64,000 bases of DNA from Selaginella tamariscina (taxonomy: Eukaryota > Streptophyta > Lycopodiopsida > Selaginellales > Selaginellaceae), in assembly GCA_003024785.1 (NCBI GenBank), contig PUQB01000313.1:145602-209601 (forward strand). Reading direction: 5' to 3'. The notes beneath the pieces were generated by a model. The model did not search any database, had not been told where the DNA came from, and worked only from the letters and a program-made list of their open reading frames with translations. Shown here one piece after another: positions 37,233-50,700 of this stretch (within the stretch, counting starts at the first letter, position 1; the number at the start of each line of letters is the position of its first letter). Position numbers and translations under genes: made by a program.

Positions 37233-39472
37233 TATACGTGTACAGAGACCACACATAGGGACGCACACATTCATGCAGGTATAATGTACTGGGATTCGCA
37301 AGCACTCGGTTGGGTGATAGTTTTTTCACGAGCATGGCGGGAATGACCGGCATAATTTCTACTGGTCTTATCGAGAGCCTGCCTTTTATGGAGTTTCGGC
37401 ACATCCGCCTTTTCATTCACCTTGTTGTACAGCCCTCATAAAGTCCTGTCCACACTCACTTCGTGCACCATGGCTCGGTCAGCTGCTGCCTCCTTTATTG
37501 GTAACACTTCTAACTACTTAGTACCAGTATATTGTACTTTCGGTTTATGTAAGATACACATGAATCTCTCTCTCTCTCTCTCTAGAGGTACGCAACTTCT
37601 AATATATATGATCAGATACACTGCCATGCTAAGCTGGGTTTAGCGTGGGAGAACCTAATTAAGGAAGGGTCTCCGAAGACGTTGACTTTGATTGACATGG
37701 ACAATGCTGGTTTGACTGGTCTGAAGACCGAGGTCGTTGAAGAGAAGATTCTAAGGGATCTTACACGCGAAGTATGCACCCTGCTTGCCACTCTTGCTTC
37801 TCCAGAACTCAATCCCAGTCAGACTCTCCAACACGGAATGCTCTTGTAAGTGTGTACGTGTGCTGAGTGTATCTTGCTTGTTGCATACAGGAGGTGCACA
37901 TGTACAGACACACTTATGGTGGTACACGCGTACGCACATAACATGATACAGTACTGGTAGTATATATGTATGTGGTTTATTTAATGTAGGAGGGAAGTGT
38001 GTAACCACTACATATATACGTAACGTAATGTTTATGTAACTACGAAACACGACAATGTATATGTATGTATAAAAGTAGAATATGATGTACATGTATGGAT
38101 AGAGAGGTTAGATAAGTAAATTTCTGAATATGTATGAGACACTTTCGTTTTTCCTAAGAGTATTTTAGTTATTCTTCTTTACCACAATCGATTGCGTATA
38201 GATCTATGTACATACACACGGTATTATGTATATGTATGTTTATCATTTACTTAACTGTATACCCCTCTTACTACATAATATACTATACGATATTTGCGCT
38301 GAGACATAATATGTGTGTAGCATACTTACGTCATTGCAGTTTTATAATCCAGTATCCAGAGTCGGCATTAGCAGCACTTCATATGGGCATACTCTCTCTA
38401 CAATGGCCAGATACGGAGGCAGCACACAGAGGTGCAGCGTTCTGTGGGGCAATAATCAACATGGCGGAGGTGATGAACGATGCCCAGCTTCGGGAGATTG
38501 TTGGTAAAGACATGTTCAATGCGATTCTTCACAGCTTAACGCTAGAGTCAAATATAAGCACCCATTCGGAGCTGGTTGGCTTGCTCAGGGACATTGTTGT
38601 CAAACTATCTCCATACACACCCACACCAAAACAGGTAAGCTGTGTGTCCGTGTGTGTGTGTGGCTCTCTTCTCTCTCTCTCTCTCTCTCAAAATAGCATG
38701 CCTAGTTAATTGTTTTCAACTTTGACATACATATAGATCTGCGTGCATACATACAAACAAACGTATGCATATCCGTACGTTTTATAGAGTCCTATGGTAC
38801 ATACATATTAGCTTGTTGAGTATATTTGTGAGCCTACATTTGTTTAGTAACGTCGGTAAACATCTTTCTACACATAGTGTATGGCTAATGAATGCTTACA
38901 GTCACTTTATCGTATAATGTACATGCATATAGGAATGCTATATACTATTTTGATGCATCGCACACATACACATGGAACTACGAGTTTGAACTTTTATATA
39001 ATTATATATGAAACGCGACAACAAGTTATAAGCGTTTAGTATTTTGTATAGAAGCTCCTGATAGCTGTAATAGTTACAAGTTGATTGTTGATAATACGGT
39101 TGGCTCGTTACACGTTGCGTGCGTGCATATATGTGTGTAATAACATATAGTTACAATGCTTAACAGGTTTTGATGTCTCTGCCGGGTATCTCGCCGCAAG
39201 AATTTGCGACATTTGAGACGGCATTTAAAAAGACTACTAGTGCAAAGGAGCAAAGACAGCACATAAAGAGTCTACTCCTTGTTGCCGGAGGTGACCAGCT
39301 CAAAGCCCTCAAACCCCAGAAGAACACCAACGTCATTACTAATGTTACAAGTACGTTCTGTGTGTGTGTGTGTGTGTGTATACATGACTAGTATTACGTT
39401 TTTAAAGGGGCTGAAGGAAGAGAGAAACATAAACCTCAGACAGACGTTCCTGGTCCTATTGGTCTTGCAACC
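31222..39472 (+). CDS. HST: HASTY / exportin-5 (miRNA-pathway nuclear export receptor)
   Basis: HASTY is the plant exportin-5 orthologue, a RanGTP-binding karyopherin needed for microRNA biogenesis and movement. About 25 exons read on the plus strand from the ATG at 31222 (first exon to 31320), with GT-AG borders throughout, near 1,120 codons against roughly 1,200 in Arabidopsis. Family blocks include RIRWDELNAEEKEKISRM, WLPEDVIVHNEDLEG, LLLGLTQSLPELMPF, LERHFGAGLEA, VCTSFLRIAKAAGPAFLPHM, WIQPEWQQKYLSSPAGLVEL, YIYHSITFFEKALKRC and NWLRGIRDSG. Single bases are missing relative to the family frame at 32225-32228, about 32370, about 33225, 36747-36750 and about 37432. All other features of the gene are intact, so assembly base loss is more likely than decay. 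The last exon (39407-39472) is uncertain. Confidence 0.9.
34657..34800. repeat. Long intronic hairpin in HASTY intron 11
   Basis: Left arm 34657-34720 and right arm 34737-34800 are inverted copies with the first 36 bases perfectly paired and about six mismatches over 64 bases. The loop is some 16 bases. It lies in the intron between 34275 and 34865. It could be a small foldback element or, if transcribed in the intron, a microRNA-precursor-like hairpin. No mature small RNA is recognised. Confidence 0.8.
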
Positions 39473-40043
39473 ATGTTATAATTTATTTTAAAAGACTGTA
39501 AGTGTGTGCGTGGGGTTAATGTTCAAGGTGTTGTTTTTAACTGCAGGATGCTCACTTTTGTGAACGGGGGCATTTTGATTAACAACGTTTCCCATAACGT
39601 ATATGTGAGTGATACACGTGTTTTCTTTTTCTATCTTTATATTAATATCAATTATTGTTCCAACAGGGTTTTGTACACTATACAAAATATACATACATTA
39701 GAGAGTTAAAGATTCCATTGATCAGCACTTAAACTTACCTCAGGTAAGTACTCTCTCTCTCTCATATAACATTGTGTGAATTTTTCTTCTCTAATTCTTT
39801 TAAAAAATGTTGAATTTAAATATACTATAACATAATAGTATAATAATATATTCAGGTATGCAGAGAGAGATTTTACACAAAAAAGCCTACACACACATAT
39901 GTATGTATGTATGCCTCATCTACGTGGAGATGTGTGTGTAAATTTATGTGTATTCACAATGTACATAAGTAATGCGTACATGTATACATATTGCATGAAT
40001 CCGAGTATAAATAGGGTTTAATAAAAAACAGGGGATAGGGGGA
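39473..40043. other. Intergenic space between HASTY and the TACO1-like gene
   Basis: AT-rich, with short CT and GTAT microsatellites. Open frames at 39488-39709 show no motifs. It probably contains the HASTY 3' untranslated region and the promoter of the next gene. Confidence 0.4.
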
Positions 40044-41143
40044 ATGAAGTCAATTGTAGCTGCTGCATTGCGAGCGCGTCGAAGCAAAGATGGTAATTAC
40101 TTGTGTTTTAGGCAAAACCCATGTAGTATTCACTACTAGTTGTGCAGGAAATCAGCTAATTAAGCATGAATTCCGTCAGATATGGACTACATCCCCTTTG
40201 GGGATGGGAAGGCGTGCTTGCAAGATCGCAGATAGAAAGGCGAGCTCTCTCTTATATATATATTATAATAATTCAATACACTTTGTATATACACGGTACA
40301 CGTAAACACACACCACACACATACACAAACCACTATGCACATATCATTATGTATACAGAGGTTTAAATGCATGCATATACCCTACCACCCTCCCCAACAC
40401 ACACACACGACTACACACGCACACACACAGATATATATATGTATATATCTGCATACACGTTGTGTATATGTTTGCATCAATGCATAAATGTATGTGATAT
40501 TCATGCATATGGATAATGTATTTGATTCTGCAGGCAGCTCAAGGCTTGAGAAGGAACAAAGTAAATGCCAAACTTGGCAAAGAAATAGCTAAAGCGTATG
40601 TACGAATTCCGTCTTAGTTTTTCTTCAAATTCGCTTAGTATTTGTTTCTTTAATGCATTTAAATTAAAATTAGACTAAAATAATACAAGAGAAACTTATA
40701 ATAACTAATTCTCAGTACTTAACTTATTGTCGTTACTATCGTTTAATTCACAATTTAATAAACATTAATTCATAATAAAAACTAATTTATATTAATGTAA
40801 TTAAACTAATCCTCACTTTATTCTGTATACTACGAAGTACTACATTATAAAATGGTAACATTTAAGTAATCTCTCTCTCTCTCTCTCGATTTTTCTACTA
40901 ATATATTTTGTTAATGTAGTGCTCGAGAAGGTGGACCGAATACATCTTCAAATCTGGTGTTGGCAGCATTGGTACAGAAAGCAAAAGACTTAAATGTTTC
41001 TAAAGAAGTTATTGAGAGGAATATCAAGAAGGCAAAAGATAAGGAGCAGCAGGACTTCACCGAAATCACTTACGAGGTATTACTCATGTACACACACATA
41101 TGATGTGTATATATGAGTTCGTATACACCTCTCTTTCTATATA

Positions 41144-41175
<32 letters not shown>

Positions 41176-42631
41176 TATGTATGTATGTGTGTGTGTGTGT
41201 GTGTGTGTGTCCCCTTTGATTTCCATATTTAATATGAATGTATGGGCAAAGGCAATACATATACTGTAAATATATTTTCACATGTACGTTGTACATATGT
41301 GTTTGTGAATTCAATAAAATAGCACAGGCGCTTTAAGAGTCCATTATAAACACATATCCCGAGATATATATTGGATATATATGTACATACATACGTTGGA
41401 CTACATTTGTACATTTGTATGGATATACATCTGTATACTTTCTGTTTAATATATGTCACATTGAACGACGGATATATATGTATGCATTGATGTATGGTCT
41501 GTTCAGGGCTACTTGTTTGAACTACAAACATACGTATGTATGTGTCTGTGTTCTATTACCTACTATATGTATATTGTACGATTTGTACATACACACCCGG
41601 CACATACATATATACTCATCCTTCGGTTGTGTATTCAGGCCTACGGTTTTGGAGGTGTCGGCATCGTAGTGGAGGTCCTTACGGATAATCCTAAACGGGC
41701 TGCCTCATTTGTACGTGACGCTGTAAAGAAGAGTAACGCTAAGATGGCTGCTTCAGGTACATTTATAACTAAAACAAACACACACACAAGTTAATGTTGT
41801 TTATGTTTAATGCCTAGGCTCTGTATTGTTCAACTTTAAGCGGGCTGGAGTAGTTGCAGTTAAACATGCTGGTGTAAATGTAGAGGATGTTTTGCTTGCT
41901 GCTACAGAGGCAGGTTAGTATTGTTTCTCTCAGATTTTCTACGGTATTATAGAAATACTATAAAATTCTTTAACTACACACAGGGAAGCACGTACGCACA
42001 CGTGTGTGTATATATTGTATCATATATATATGTGCATAGGAGTTACGTGCATACATATATCTTATGTATAGTTCTTAACTCTGTAAGTGGTGATCCATTA
42101 AAGGTGCTAATGACGTGGTAGAGCCTGAATCTTTAGAGGAAGAAACTGCAGCTGAGGACAAGTAAGGCCTGATATACATAAATACATACGCACATGTATA
42201 TACAATGACATACGGTAATTTTTATATCTTAAGTGATTTTTGATTCGCAGGTATTTTAAAGTTTTGACAGCGGTTGAGAATTTCGGGCGTGTGAATTCTG
42301 CTCTTCGAGAAGGTGGCTTCCCTATAGACGCGGATAACTCAGGACTTGAGCTCATTCCCAATTCTTTTGTTGACGTACGTATTGCACACACACATACACA
42401 TACAACAATTGTGTGTGTGCGAAATCGTACAAAATGATATTGCAATAACGAGTTGCATATGCCGTTGATACGTACTTTGGGTGCTTGTGTGCACGTGTGT
42501 AATATTGAAACGGTTTATTATTTATTTATTTTCAGGCAGATGATGAAGCCATGGAGCTAAACAAGACATTAATTGATAAACTACTTGAGTTAGAAGATGT
42601 GGATGCTGTTTATTCTACACAGCGTCCTTGA
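40044..42631 (+). CDS. YebC/PmpR/TACO1-family protein
   Basis: YebC/TACO1 proteins act in mitochondria (TACO1, translation of COX1) or bacteria (transcription or translation regulation); the plant member related to At2g25830 is predicted organellar. Nine exons join in frame to 283 codons: 40044-40092, 40148-40239, 40534-40595, 40920-41076, 41639-41756, 41818-41913, 42104-42161, 42251-42374 and 42536-42631. The N-terminus (MKSIVAAALRARRSK) is basic with few acids, as expected of a transit peptide. Family blocks are GRRACKIADRK, AREGGPNTSSNLVLA, NIKKAKDKEQQDFTEITYE, YGFGGVGIVVEVLTDNPKRA and DDEAMELNKTLIDKLLELED. The second intron starts GC, not GT. No break was seen, which makes it a useful control for sequence quality. 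Confidence 0.9.
41137..41211. repeat. (AT)n(GTAT)n(GT)n microsatellite in TACO1-like intron 4
   Basis: A compound repeat of TA, TATG and TG units lies about 60 bases inside the intron that begins at 41077. Confidence 0.9.
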
Positions 42632-43190
42632 ACATCAAGGAGCTAAACTCTTGATGGTACGTCTCTTCTGCGTGTGCGTGCGTGCGTGCATATATACATA
42701 TATATACATGTACTATTATAACTTCGTTTACTGTTTGCACACGTGGACTGTTTATATATACACATATATATACGGAATTATATTTTGTATATAATTATAT
42801 AATATATTCTTTATTTTAAAGAGAACTGTATAAACACTACATACTAGAATATGCGAGTATATTCTTGCAGTATGAAACTTTACATAATATATAAATTTAA
42901 ATATTTTTTTAGAAATAATATATCTTATGTACCTATATAAATTATTATTTAAAATATATCAAGAATATAAGTTAAATGTATACAATTTCACTTTGAGTTG
43001 TTATCGTTTAATTTTCTTTGATAAATAATTAATGGTTATTACATTAACGTATTGTGATCGGTTTCTCGAGGATTCTGTACAGTTGCATATGGACCCGTAG
43101 GCATTAGTCACACTACATAGTAAATTGATTTAAACAAGTTGAAAATTGACTGTATCTAATCTTATATTAACAGTTTATTGTGTGTATAAT
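42632..43190. other. AT-rich spacer
   Basis: Holds (GTGC)n and TATATA tracts near 42670-42790, then plain AT-rich DNA. No gene or repeat boundary seen. Confidence 0.4.
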
Positions 43191-43332
43191 GGTCGGCAAA
43201 TATTAAGCCAGTCGGCATATTTAAAAAACTTATATATTCTAGAATATTCTTATGAATATTCTAGAATATGCTAGAATATATCTGGAATATCTGTGAATAT
43301 ACTAGAATAATACGAAGCCTCCTGAGCCGGAG
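43191..43332 (+). repeat. SWIM-linked GTCGGCA/GAATATTC repeat, solo copy
   Basis: Starts TGGTCGGCAAATATTAAGCC, then AGTCGGCATATTT, then five or six AATATTC-type units, and ends ATACGAAGCCTCCTGAGCCG. The reverse complement of 62918-63058 has the same parts in the same order with high similarity. Here no SWIM coding sequence is next to it, so it looks like a fragment or a non-coding derivative. Confidence 0.7.
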
Positions 43333-43473
43333 AAGAAACTATGAGGAGAAAATGGAGATGGTTATCCACACACACACACATCATTAAATTAATACTTTTT
43401 TAAATGGTTAACAGCCAGTGTTGAAATGTATAGGACATACTCAAAGCTAATTCAAAATGGTTAAATACAATCA

Positions 43474-45840
43474 TCAAGGTAAAACATATTTGTACTGGTC
43501 TTTAGACAGATTGTGTGCACTGCCAATGGTCGATGTTATTGCCACCAACACCGCAAATACAATGCAAAACTGCATAAAGGTGTTGTAAGCTTATCAAATA
43601 TTATATGTATGTCTATACTAACTTACACTGTATTTCTTGTCTACATGGTAATCACACACACACACGTTAAAGAAGCTCTCACCATATTTCCAAGCCATAA
43701 TAGGCTTAATCTCCGAGGTTTACGATATTTCTTCCACAATATACATGGTATCTAAAAGAGGATGTAAATACATGTATTAGTTAATAATTATAAATTGTTA
43801 ACTGTGCACTTTCTTTACCAAGTAAGACGTGGGTATGTTTGCAAGTCCCCAACAGCGGCTTCCCAAGATATGAAGTAAGGTGACGTTAACATTGCTATAG
43901 CTGTTGTTATAGCTTGAATAGGCAAAAAACACACTTACTAAGCTAAAAGTTATCACAATAGACTAGTTAACTTACCAACATATGAAACTCTGATAATTAG
44001 GCGAACTTGAAAGGTGGTTGACATTTTCCAAGCATTCTCTGTATAATCTTCCAGTGAGTTGAAGAGTGGCATTGCATAAATCTGCAAATTATCTCGTTAA
44101 GCACTACTCCCGAACCCTAAAATGGATGCGATACCTGATAAGTACCACAGAGATGGAGGACTAACATGACATTTGCAGCCACAATCAAAGCTCTCGGCTT
44201 TTCAAGTGCAATGAGCACATTGCAGTTTCTGAAGTGATAGAGACACTGCTTAGGTGTTTGATCCCCATAAAGCCAATAACCTGCAACTGCAACTGGGATA
44301 TAACAGAAGGCAATTATCACATAAGCAACAAGTGTTCCTTGCCACATTGCAACTTTTGAAGGCCTTTGTTGCGTGCTTGGAATTGTTGCTTGGATTTCAA
44401 CTGCTATGTTTTGCCCTGCGGAGCATGCAAAGACTAGCTGCCCAAGTGCTGCAAATATTCTGAATACCAGATCGTTGTCGTGAGGGTAATCATGCCGAAC
44501 TGGTTCAGGAGCAAAAGGGGGTTGCTCGTTCCTATTGAAAGCAACAATAGTAATCCATACAATTGTAGAATACCTGCATATATATATATGTATCAAAAGC
44601 ATATATCATATGTATGCATATTTAAGAGATTACCCAATGGCAGTTACTGCACCAATAAGTGACACAAACGTGAGTGAAGTAAAGTCTGGAAACTGCGAAA
44701 GTAAGAGTTGAAAGGATCCAAAACCAAGAGCCCAAGGCCATGTAGGATGCGCGTGTCTTGCGAATATCTTCTTTAGTGAAGATGCAGCTGTAATAATGTA
44801 GACGATGTCCACAATGAATATAATGATAAACTGAAATGGAACAACTAGCCAGAAACCAAGTCTTTCTCCCAATAAATGTCTCCCCAGGTCCCGATATCTG
44901 TCAAATCTTCTGCCTCTTATCTCATGCAGCTCCACCATTTGTGAGTAGCAAATCAAGCTAAACACTATAAACCATAACAAGGCAATGATTCCTAGTTCCC
45001 TGCCAACATAAGTAAAATGTGTGTAGCATTGATGTCATAATGCGCGCGCGCGTGTGTTAGTTATATGTTAACCATTAGTAGTGTCAGTGTGAATGTGTTG
45101 TCTGTATGTGTGTACGTGCTCATGCGGATGTGGGTGTTGGGACCTATTACAGTTGTGTGTTTTAACCTGCATGTGTGATGTGCATGGTATACGCCAAATA
45201 GTGTATTTTAATATATGTGGTTACTTATTAAACGCATGATTTACCAGCTCAGGGCAGACATTGGACTTTGGAGATTCAGTACACCGGCTCCTATTGTTGC
45301 TGTGACTATATGCACAGTTGCATACCACCATCGACTTGACCAAGAAGAATTGAGAGTGAGCCACAAACTCCATCTTCTTTTTACAAATCCCTAAACAAAA
45401 AGCTTTGTTATTTTTTGGTGTGAAATCTACATTTTAAATTAGTGTAACGAGGCGCAATCATTTTGACTGACAACTTAAAATTAACATTTATCATGATTAA
45501 TTAAGACTAATTTAATTAAATGGTAATGCTAACAGTTTTACGTTATAATTGTTAATTAAATTCATTAGCATATAATTTATATAAACAAATTTGACAGCAA
45601 ATCACTATTTACAATTAATAATGCTTCCATCTCATTCCGCTGTTTTAAATGCATAATTTCTAAGATTTTACATAAAATTAGGCATTTAAAAATGCAAATT
45701 TTGCACCGGAAAATAAGCACTAGTGTGTGTTTATATGTATACTAATAGAACTTATATTGTACACTATAAATTGTACTCACTGTGAATGAGCTCGATAAAT
45801 GATCATCATGGTCCTCCAAATTCTGTAAAGACATATTCAT
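43474..45840 (-). CDS. Lysine/histidine transporter-like amino-acid permease (AAAP family)
   Basis: LHT-type permeases are proton-coupled plasma-membrane amino-acid importers with 10-11 helices. Eight minus-strand exons: 45781-45840, 45245-45390, 44634-44999, 44135-44573, 43976-44081, 43819-43912, 43683-43751 and 43474-43589, about 465 codons. Family blocks: WWYATVHIVTATIGAGVLNL in exon 2, LVVPFQFIIIFIVDIVYIIT, FACSAGQNIAVEIQATIPST, KVAMWQGTLVAYVIIAFCYI and PVAVAGYWLYGD, then IYAMPLFNSLEDY, IPTSYL and CILWKKYRKPRRLSL. In the sixth exon the frame changes between LTSPYF and NIPTSYL (about 43850-43870), and the last junction is one base out of phase. The start at 45840 precedes an acidic soluble tail, as usual. 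The substrate is not determined. Confidence 0.85.
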
Positions 45841-46389
45841 AGTTTCTAATTCAAATCTATTGAGCATCTACATATCTAAATTTCTAGAATTCTCAGGAAG
45901 AACTAACCATATATCACTCATTGAAGCACATCTGTATATGCAAGTAGTCATCGTACGACTCACAGACATTGTGATCTGTATGTAACAGTAATCTATTTGT
46001 TAATCACATCATTAACTAGCAATGTATTTTATAAATACTTAAACATTTATTACGTCAATAACCTTGCTCATTTCTCTGGTGATACATAACAACTCTCTTG
46101 TCACTGTCAAGAGAGATTTCTTAGCAGATTGTTGCCAAGGTGCTTGTATATTACATCCAAATCGTTGCATGTGCGGAGTGGCTCCACAAGTCTATTATAT
46201 TTCAAAAGGTCAATCTTTGTGTTCGTCTACTTTTGTAGGCTTCGTGCACACGTGTCCGCGCTGGCATTGTGAACCAACGATGGAGATCTTGCATGGTGGT
46301 ATGATCTAATGCTTCTTATAAAGGCACTTGTGTGACGACAGATTGTAGTATGTCAAGACATTTTCATTAACAAAAACTAATGTACAGAA
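45841..46389. other. LHT upstream region
   Basis: Presumably contains the LHT-like promoter. An 81-codon plus-strand frame (46064-46309) is cysteine-rich but has no motif or gene structure to support it. Confidence 0.4.
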
Positions 46390-47716
46390 TTGGGATAGCC
46401 GTTGATCTTCAGAAGGTCGCACGTAATGATTACATAACACAAAAAAGTCTCATATTCTAACATAGTCAAGTGTTACACAGTGAACATTTATCTGTGTACT
46501 TACATCAAGGTTTATAATATAATGTGTTTATTAATGTCCACCGGAATAATAAGTCCATCTGACGGCTCTTGACTTAGCTTCGGTCAGTTTACTTCCTTAT
46601 TGTATTCATACATTAAAGTGTATTCTACGATGTATTTGAAGTGTTGTTTTGTGTTTCTGCCTTGGTAACCTAACAAACCATGCACATGACCCCGTAATTA
46701 AATGCCTTTAACAGAAATGTGAGATTAGAGTGAATATACTTAAAAGCTGACGTCGCCCTTAATTGACACGCTGGCAAATACCAGAAAATATTGTTTTAGA
46801 ATCTGCATTAAACTAAAGTAGTGTTGGTTGACGAAATATGTGAGCTAGCATTTATGACACGGCTTGACTGCTGCTGAAGAACCCTAGGGTTTCACTATCC
46901 CCTTTTCATTCTCGTTCTTCCCAATTCTTTAATTTCTTGCGCGTATTCGAATGGATGCCAGCGGATTTGAGGGTGGCAATGGAAGTGATGCCATCGACAC
47001 ATATTAAGAGAGAGGCAGAGACGTCAGAGGAAGAAGAACAAATAACGGAAGCATAGCAACATTAGGTGAAATCTATTTCCTTTTCCTTTAAGTAGCAATT
47101 CCCGAGTTGCTAGTTTCCACACATCTAATGGAGCTGTTATCACTACAGGCGTGTATAGATATCACAGAATGCAGGGAATCGCCTTATGGCTGTGTCATGT
47201 AGCAAGGCAGCTTCATATGTCGCTGTAGAAATTGTCTAAGAGAGAAATATGACAATGAGTATTACAATAGGAACAGATTCTACTATCATGTACAAACCAT
47301 ATGGGATATGGTTTTCAATCAGAAGCAAATAGTTGAAAAGGTTATGGAAACAACAATTGAAGAAATTTTATGATTACGATCAGCCTTTATTGGAGGAGAT
47401 GTTAGCAGGAGTTTGGAATGAGGAGGAGAACTCGGATGTAGAACTTGAAGAAGAAGAAGGCATAATCAAGGATGTTAACAAAGAGCAAGAAGCACCCAAC
47501 CAGGATTTTATTAAAGGTCAAGTTGTACATGGAGTGGTTCAACTCCTTTAGAAGATAAGGTGTGCAGGGTTCTTTTTGACCTGATAAGAGAGTTTGATAG
47601 GGCTAGAAGTTTTGATACCGGGTTGGTCAGGTGATGTCAATGGCTTTAAAGTTCTAAAGAACAATCGACACTTGACCAAATTATTTTAACGGCTTGGGAT
47701 GCCCATCGTTCATTAC
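46390..47716 (+). mobile_element. Dispersed element, copy B
   Basis: Contains the same core as copy A (46951-47716 against 25949-26690, nearly the same base for base), preceded by a 560-base segment that in copy A is found as inverted pieces on both sides of the core. It ends abruptly at CATCGTTCATTA, where copy A continues. A 72-codon acidic frame (NEEENSDVELEEEE) at 47333-47551 is open here and has a stop in copy A. If the segment is a terminal inverted repeat, this copy has lost its right end. Superfamily unknown. Confidence 0.6.
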
Positions 47717-50700
47717 CACTTTGTATGTTTGCATGAAGATTCCCCAACGTTTGTGTTGACTTAACCTTGTCTGTGAGACCTAGTAAGTCGTTTCATATGA
47801 ATAGCTTTGATATAAATCTCTAATTTGCTGTTTAAGAGTAGAGGCAAGGTATCACTATGGAAGAATTGCAACACTTGCCGACAAACATGTGCTGAATGTG
47901 GGAATTCATTAAGAAAGCTTTGCAGGTGCATTATATATCCTTAAAGACCAAGCTGCAAATGAGAGTTGCATGTAGAAGCATTTGTTGGGAAGATTTAAGG
48001 CCTTGGTGTCACAAGCGCAATTGGGTTGGAAGATTTTTTATAAGTGCCCAAATAGGACCAGAGAAATCTAGGATGGAGCATTATAAAGGAAATACTGAGA
48101 GTTCTTGAATTTAGATCAGAAGTTTAATCTTCCTTTAATTCGTCTGCAATGCTCTGGTATGTACATATGTGGCCTACATAAGATAGCTACATAACTGGTA
48201 ATATGACTAATGAAGATAACTCATATATATTGGATTATTCCCATTGTGGAGAAAAATACACAGTTACTTCTGAGGAAGTTACTGAAAATTATAGAAATTT
48301 AGTAGTTCTTCTTGTTGGGATGGTTTCAATTCCACACAGATAATACAAAGGAAAGTGGCAATTTAAATGTGAAAATTTTAAATCCTATTCTTTACCACCA
48401 AAAAGTATGACATGTACGCTAATTATGTGGTTTAACATGGGGGTTTTGTATATTGTTGTAGTTGCAAACCACACGACACAATGAGAATTGTTAAACTGTT
48501 ACAAGGTAATAATTAGCCCATTTTTATTTATATTCATGCTTATTGATTATATTTTATAAGAAAATAAAACCCATGTAGACATTGTGAGTGCCATAAAGTA
48601 AGGAAAAAATACTTTTTAATAGCCCTCAACTTTGACTGCAAAGATCTTTGAAATCTTACCTGTAAGTATAGACTTATAATACGGTTAAATATAAAATGTT
48701 TTATAACATGAGTTTGGGTCATAAACAACACATGATCCAAGGCACAATGTTTAATTAAATTTATTTGTTTTAATAGCTCTTTACTCATGAATGCCTAAAA
48801 CATTTGCTTTCTTCAGCCAAATACCAACTGGTTTTAATCATTGCACCAACTATTAGTGGTAAGATCTATTCCTCTTTTCATAAATCTTTTCCATTTGCCT
48901 CTAAACTTGTCATAAAAATGCATGTAACAATGGATTTCTCATTGGTGCATTTTTTGGCCTCACAAAACATGTAGTTAAGTCTTTTTCTAAATATTGAAAA
49001 AAAAATAAACCATCAGAATCACGAGTTTATAGTAGATATAACTCTTGAAATTAAAAAAATCATGTTAAAAAGCATCCAAATCATGTGATAAAACATACTG
49101 TATATGATGTGTAGACCAAGTTTATTCCATTTGATGGTTATTGGTGGGTACATATTTATAACATTTTAAAATCACCACGTATGTACTTGAACAAATTTCT
49201 AACTTATTACACAACTCTTTAATACTATCCAATTCATCCTCAGTTCATTTATATGATCTTGTATAATTATATATAATTTGAGTGATATTCTTCAGCAACT
49301 TGCACTTTGTCATTTCTAAGTTATTTAACAATCTTACAAGCACATACAATTGGTACCATTGTGCATAAACCTATTGCTCATTGATTTGTAAATAGCCAAC
49401 CACTTAAAAGGATAATATGACACTCTTGTAGTTAACATTCTTCATGTCTTACATTTTATAAGAGCTATTTAATCACTTAAACTCACATTCTCTGAGATTA
49501 CTTTGAAAGTACTTTATTAATTTTTATAAGCATTTAATGCCACAGTAGGCATAACAGAAATATAAATTGGTACAAAACATCAAACTACAAATAACATGTT
49601 TTTCAAATGAAGAAATGCATGTGTTATATATACATATGCTGACCCATAATAGTCACTTAGATGAGAGAGGCAAGTTTTGCCTTGAACACATGTGTCCCAC
49701 TAAATCTTCTCAATCGAGCAAAATTTAATTCTTCTTACTTCTGCTTTTAAAACTGTTTGCACTACACTTTTCTAGTCATTCATTATTTTCTTCTTTGGTA
49801 ATTTCATTGATAAATCCAATATATTACTATACTTTTATGAGTTTTAATGCTATTTTTATATAATATAATTTTATAAGTATCATTGTGAAACACAAAGCTT
49901 CGCGGTTACAACTGACCACACACAAGAGCACATATACTTGCTAATGAATATGTGCCATTCAATATTACTATGCATTTTAAAAGTACAAAAAAATAATAAA
50001 AAAGGTATGTGTTGTACCACATTTTAATGATGTAAATAGCTTTTTAAACATTATAGTGTGAGGGATTATATAGAGGTTCATGGAAAGCTTTACATAATTG
50101 TAGATTAAATATGTAAAATTACTTATGTGAATTAGTTAATGAGATTATAAGCCATCCATACTTTTTTCATTTCTAAGGCTTGTAATAACAGATTTAGATT
50201 CTCATTATTGGAAGATGTTACAAAAACCCCATTCAAAACTTAGTGTGGCTTACTTACAGGATGAAAATGTTATACATTTAAAGCATGTATATAACAATAT
50301 AGTATGAATTGTTCATTAACAAAGACAAAGGAAAGCATTGAAGATTCATCCTCTAGAGTGAGAAGCAAGGGCTGAGTACTTTGTCAAGTAAATAAAGCTT
50401 TCTTATTCATAAAATGAAAACATTTTGAATTAAGCATCCTCATAATGATATATATAAAATAAACATTTAAAGTATCATTTATAGAAACAGCATGATATAA
50501 GATTCTTTTAAGTAATAAAACCATCTCCTTGAACTATTTTTAAAACCATATACTATGGATAATATACATATTAAAATCATGTATGCGTTAAAAATCAAAT
50601 TTCTATCTTATGAAACCATCTCAAGAAACCATTTTCAAAAAAAAAATAAATTTAAAACCATTATATTTACTATACCAAACCAATTTTTAAACCATAAACA

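Noticed and set aside
46064-46309. An 81-codon cysteine-containing plus-strand frame
   Set aside because: No signal peptide, no conserved pattern and no partner exon; not distinguishable from chance.
47333-47551. A 72-codon acidic frame as a host gene
   Set aside because: The same sequence in copy A at 26335 has a stop, and both lie in a repeated element.
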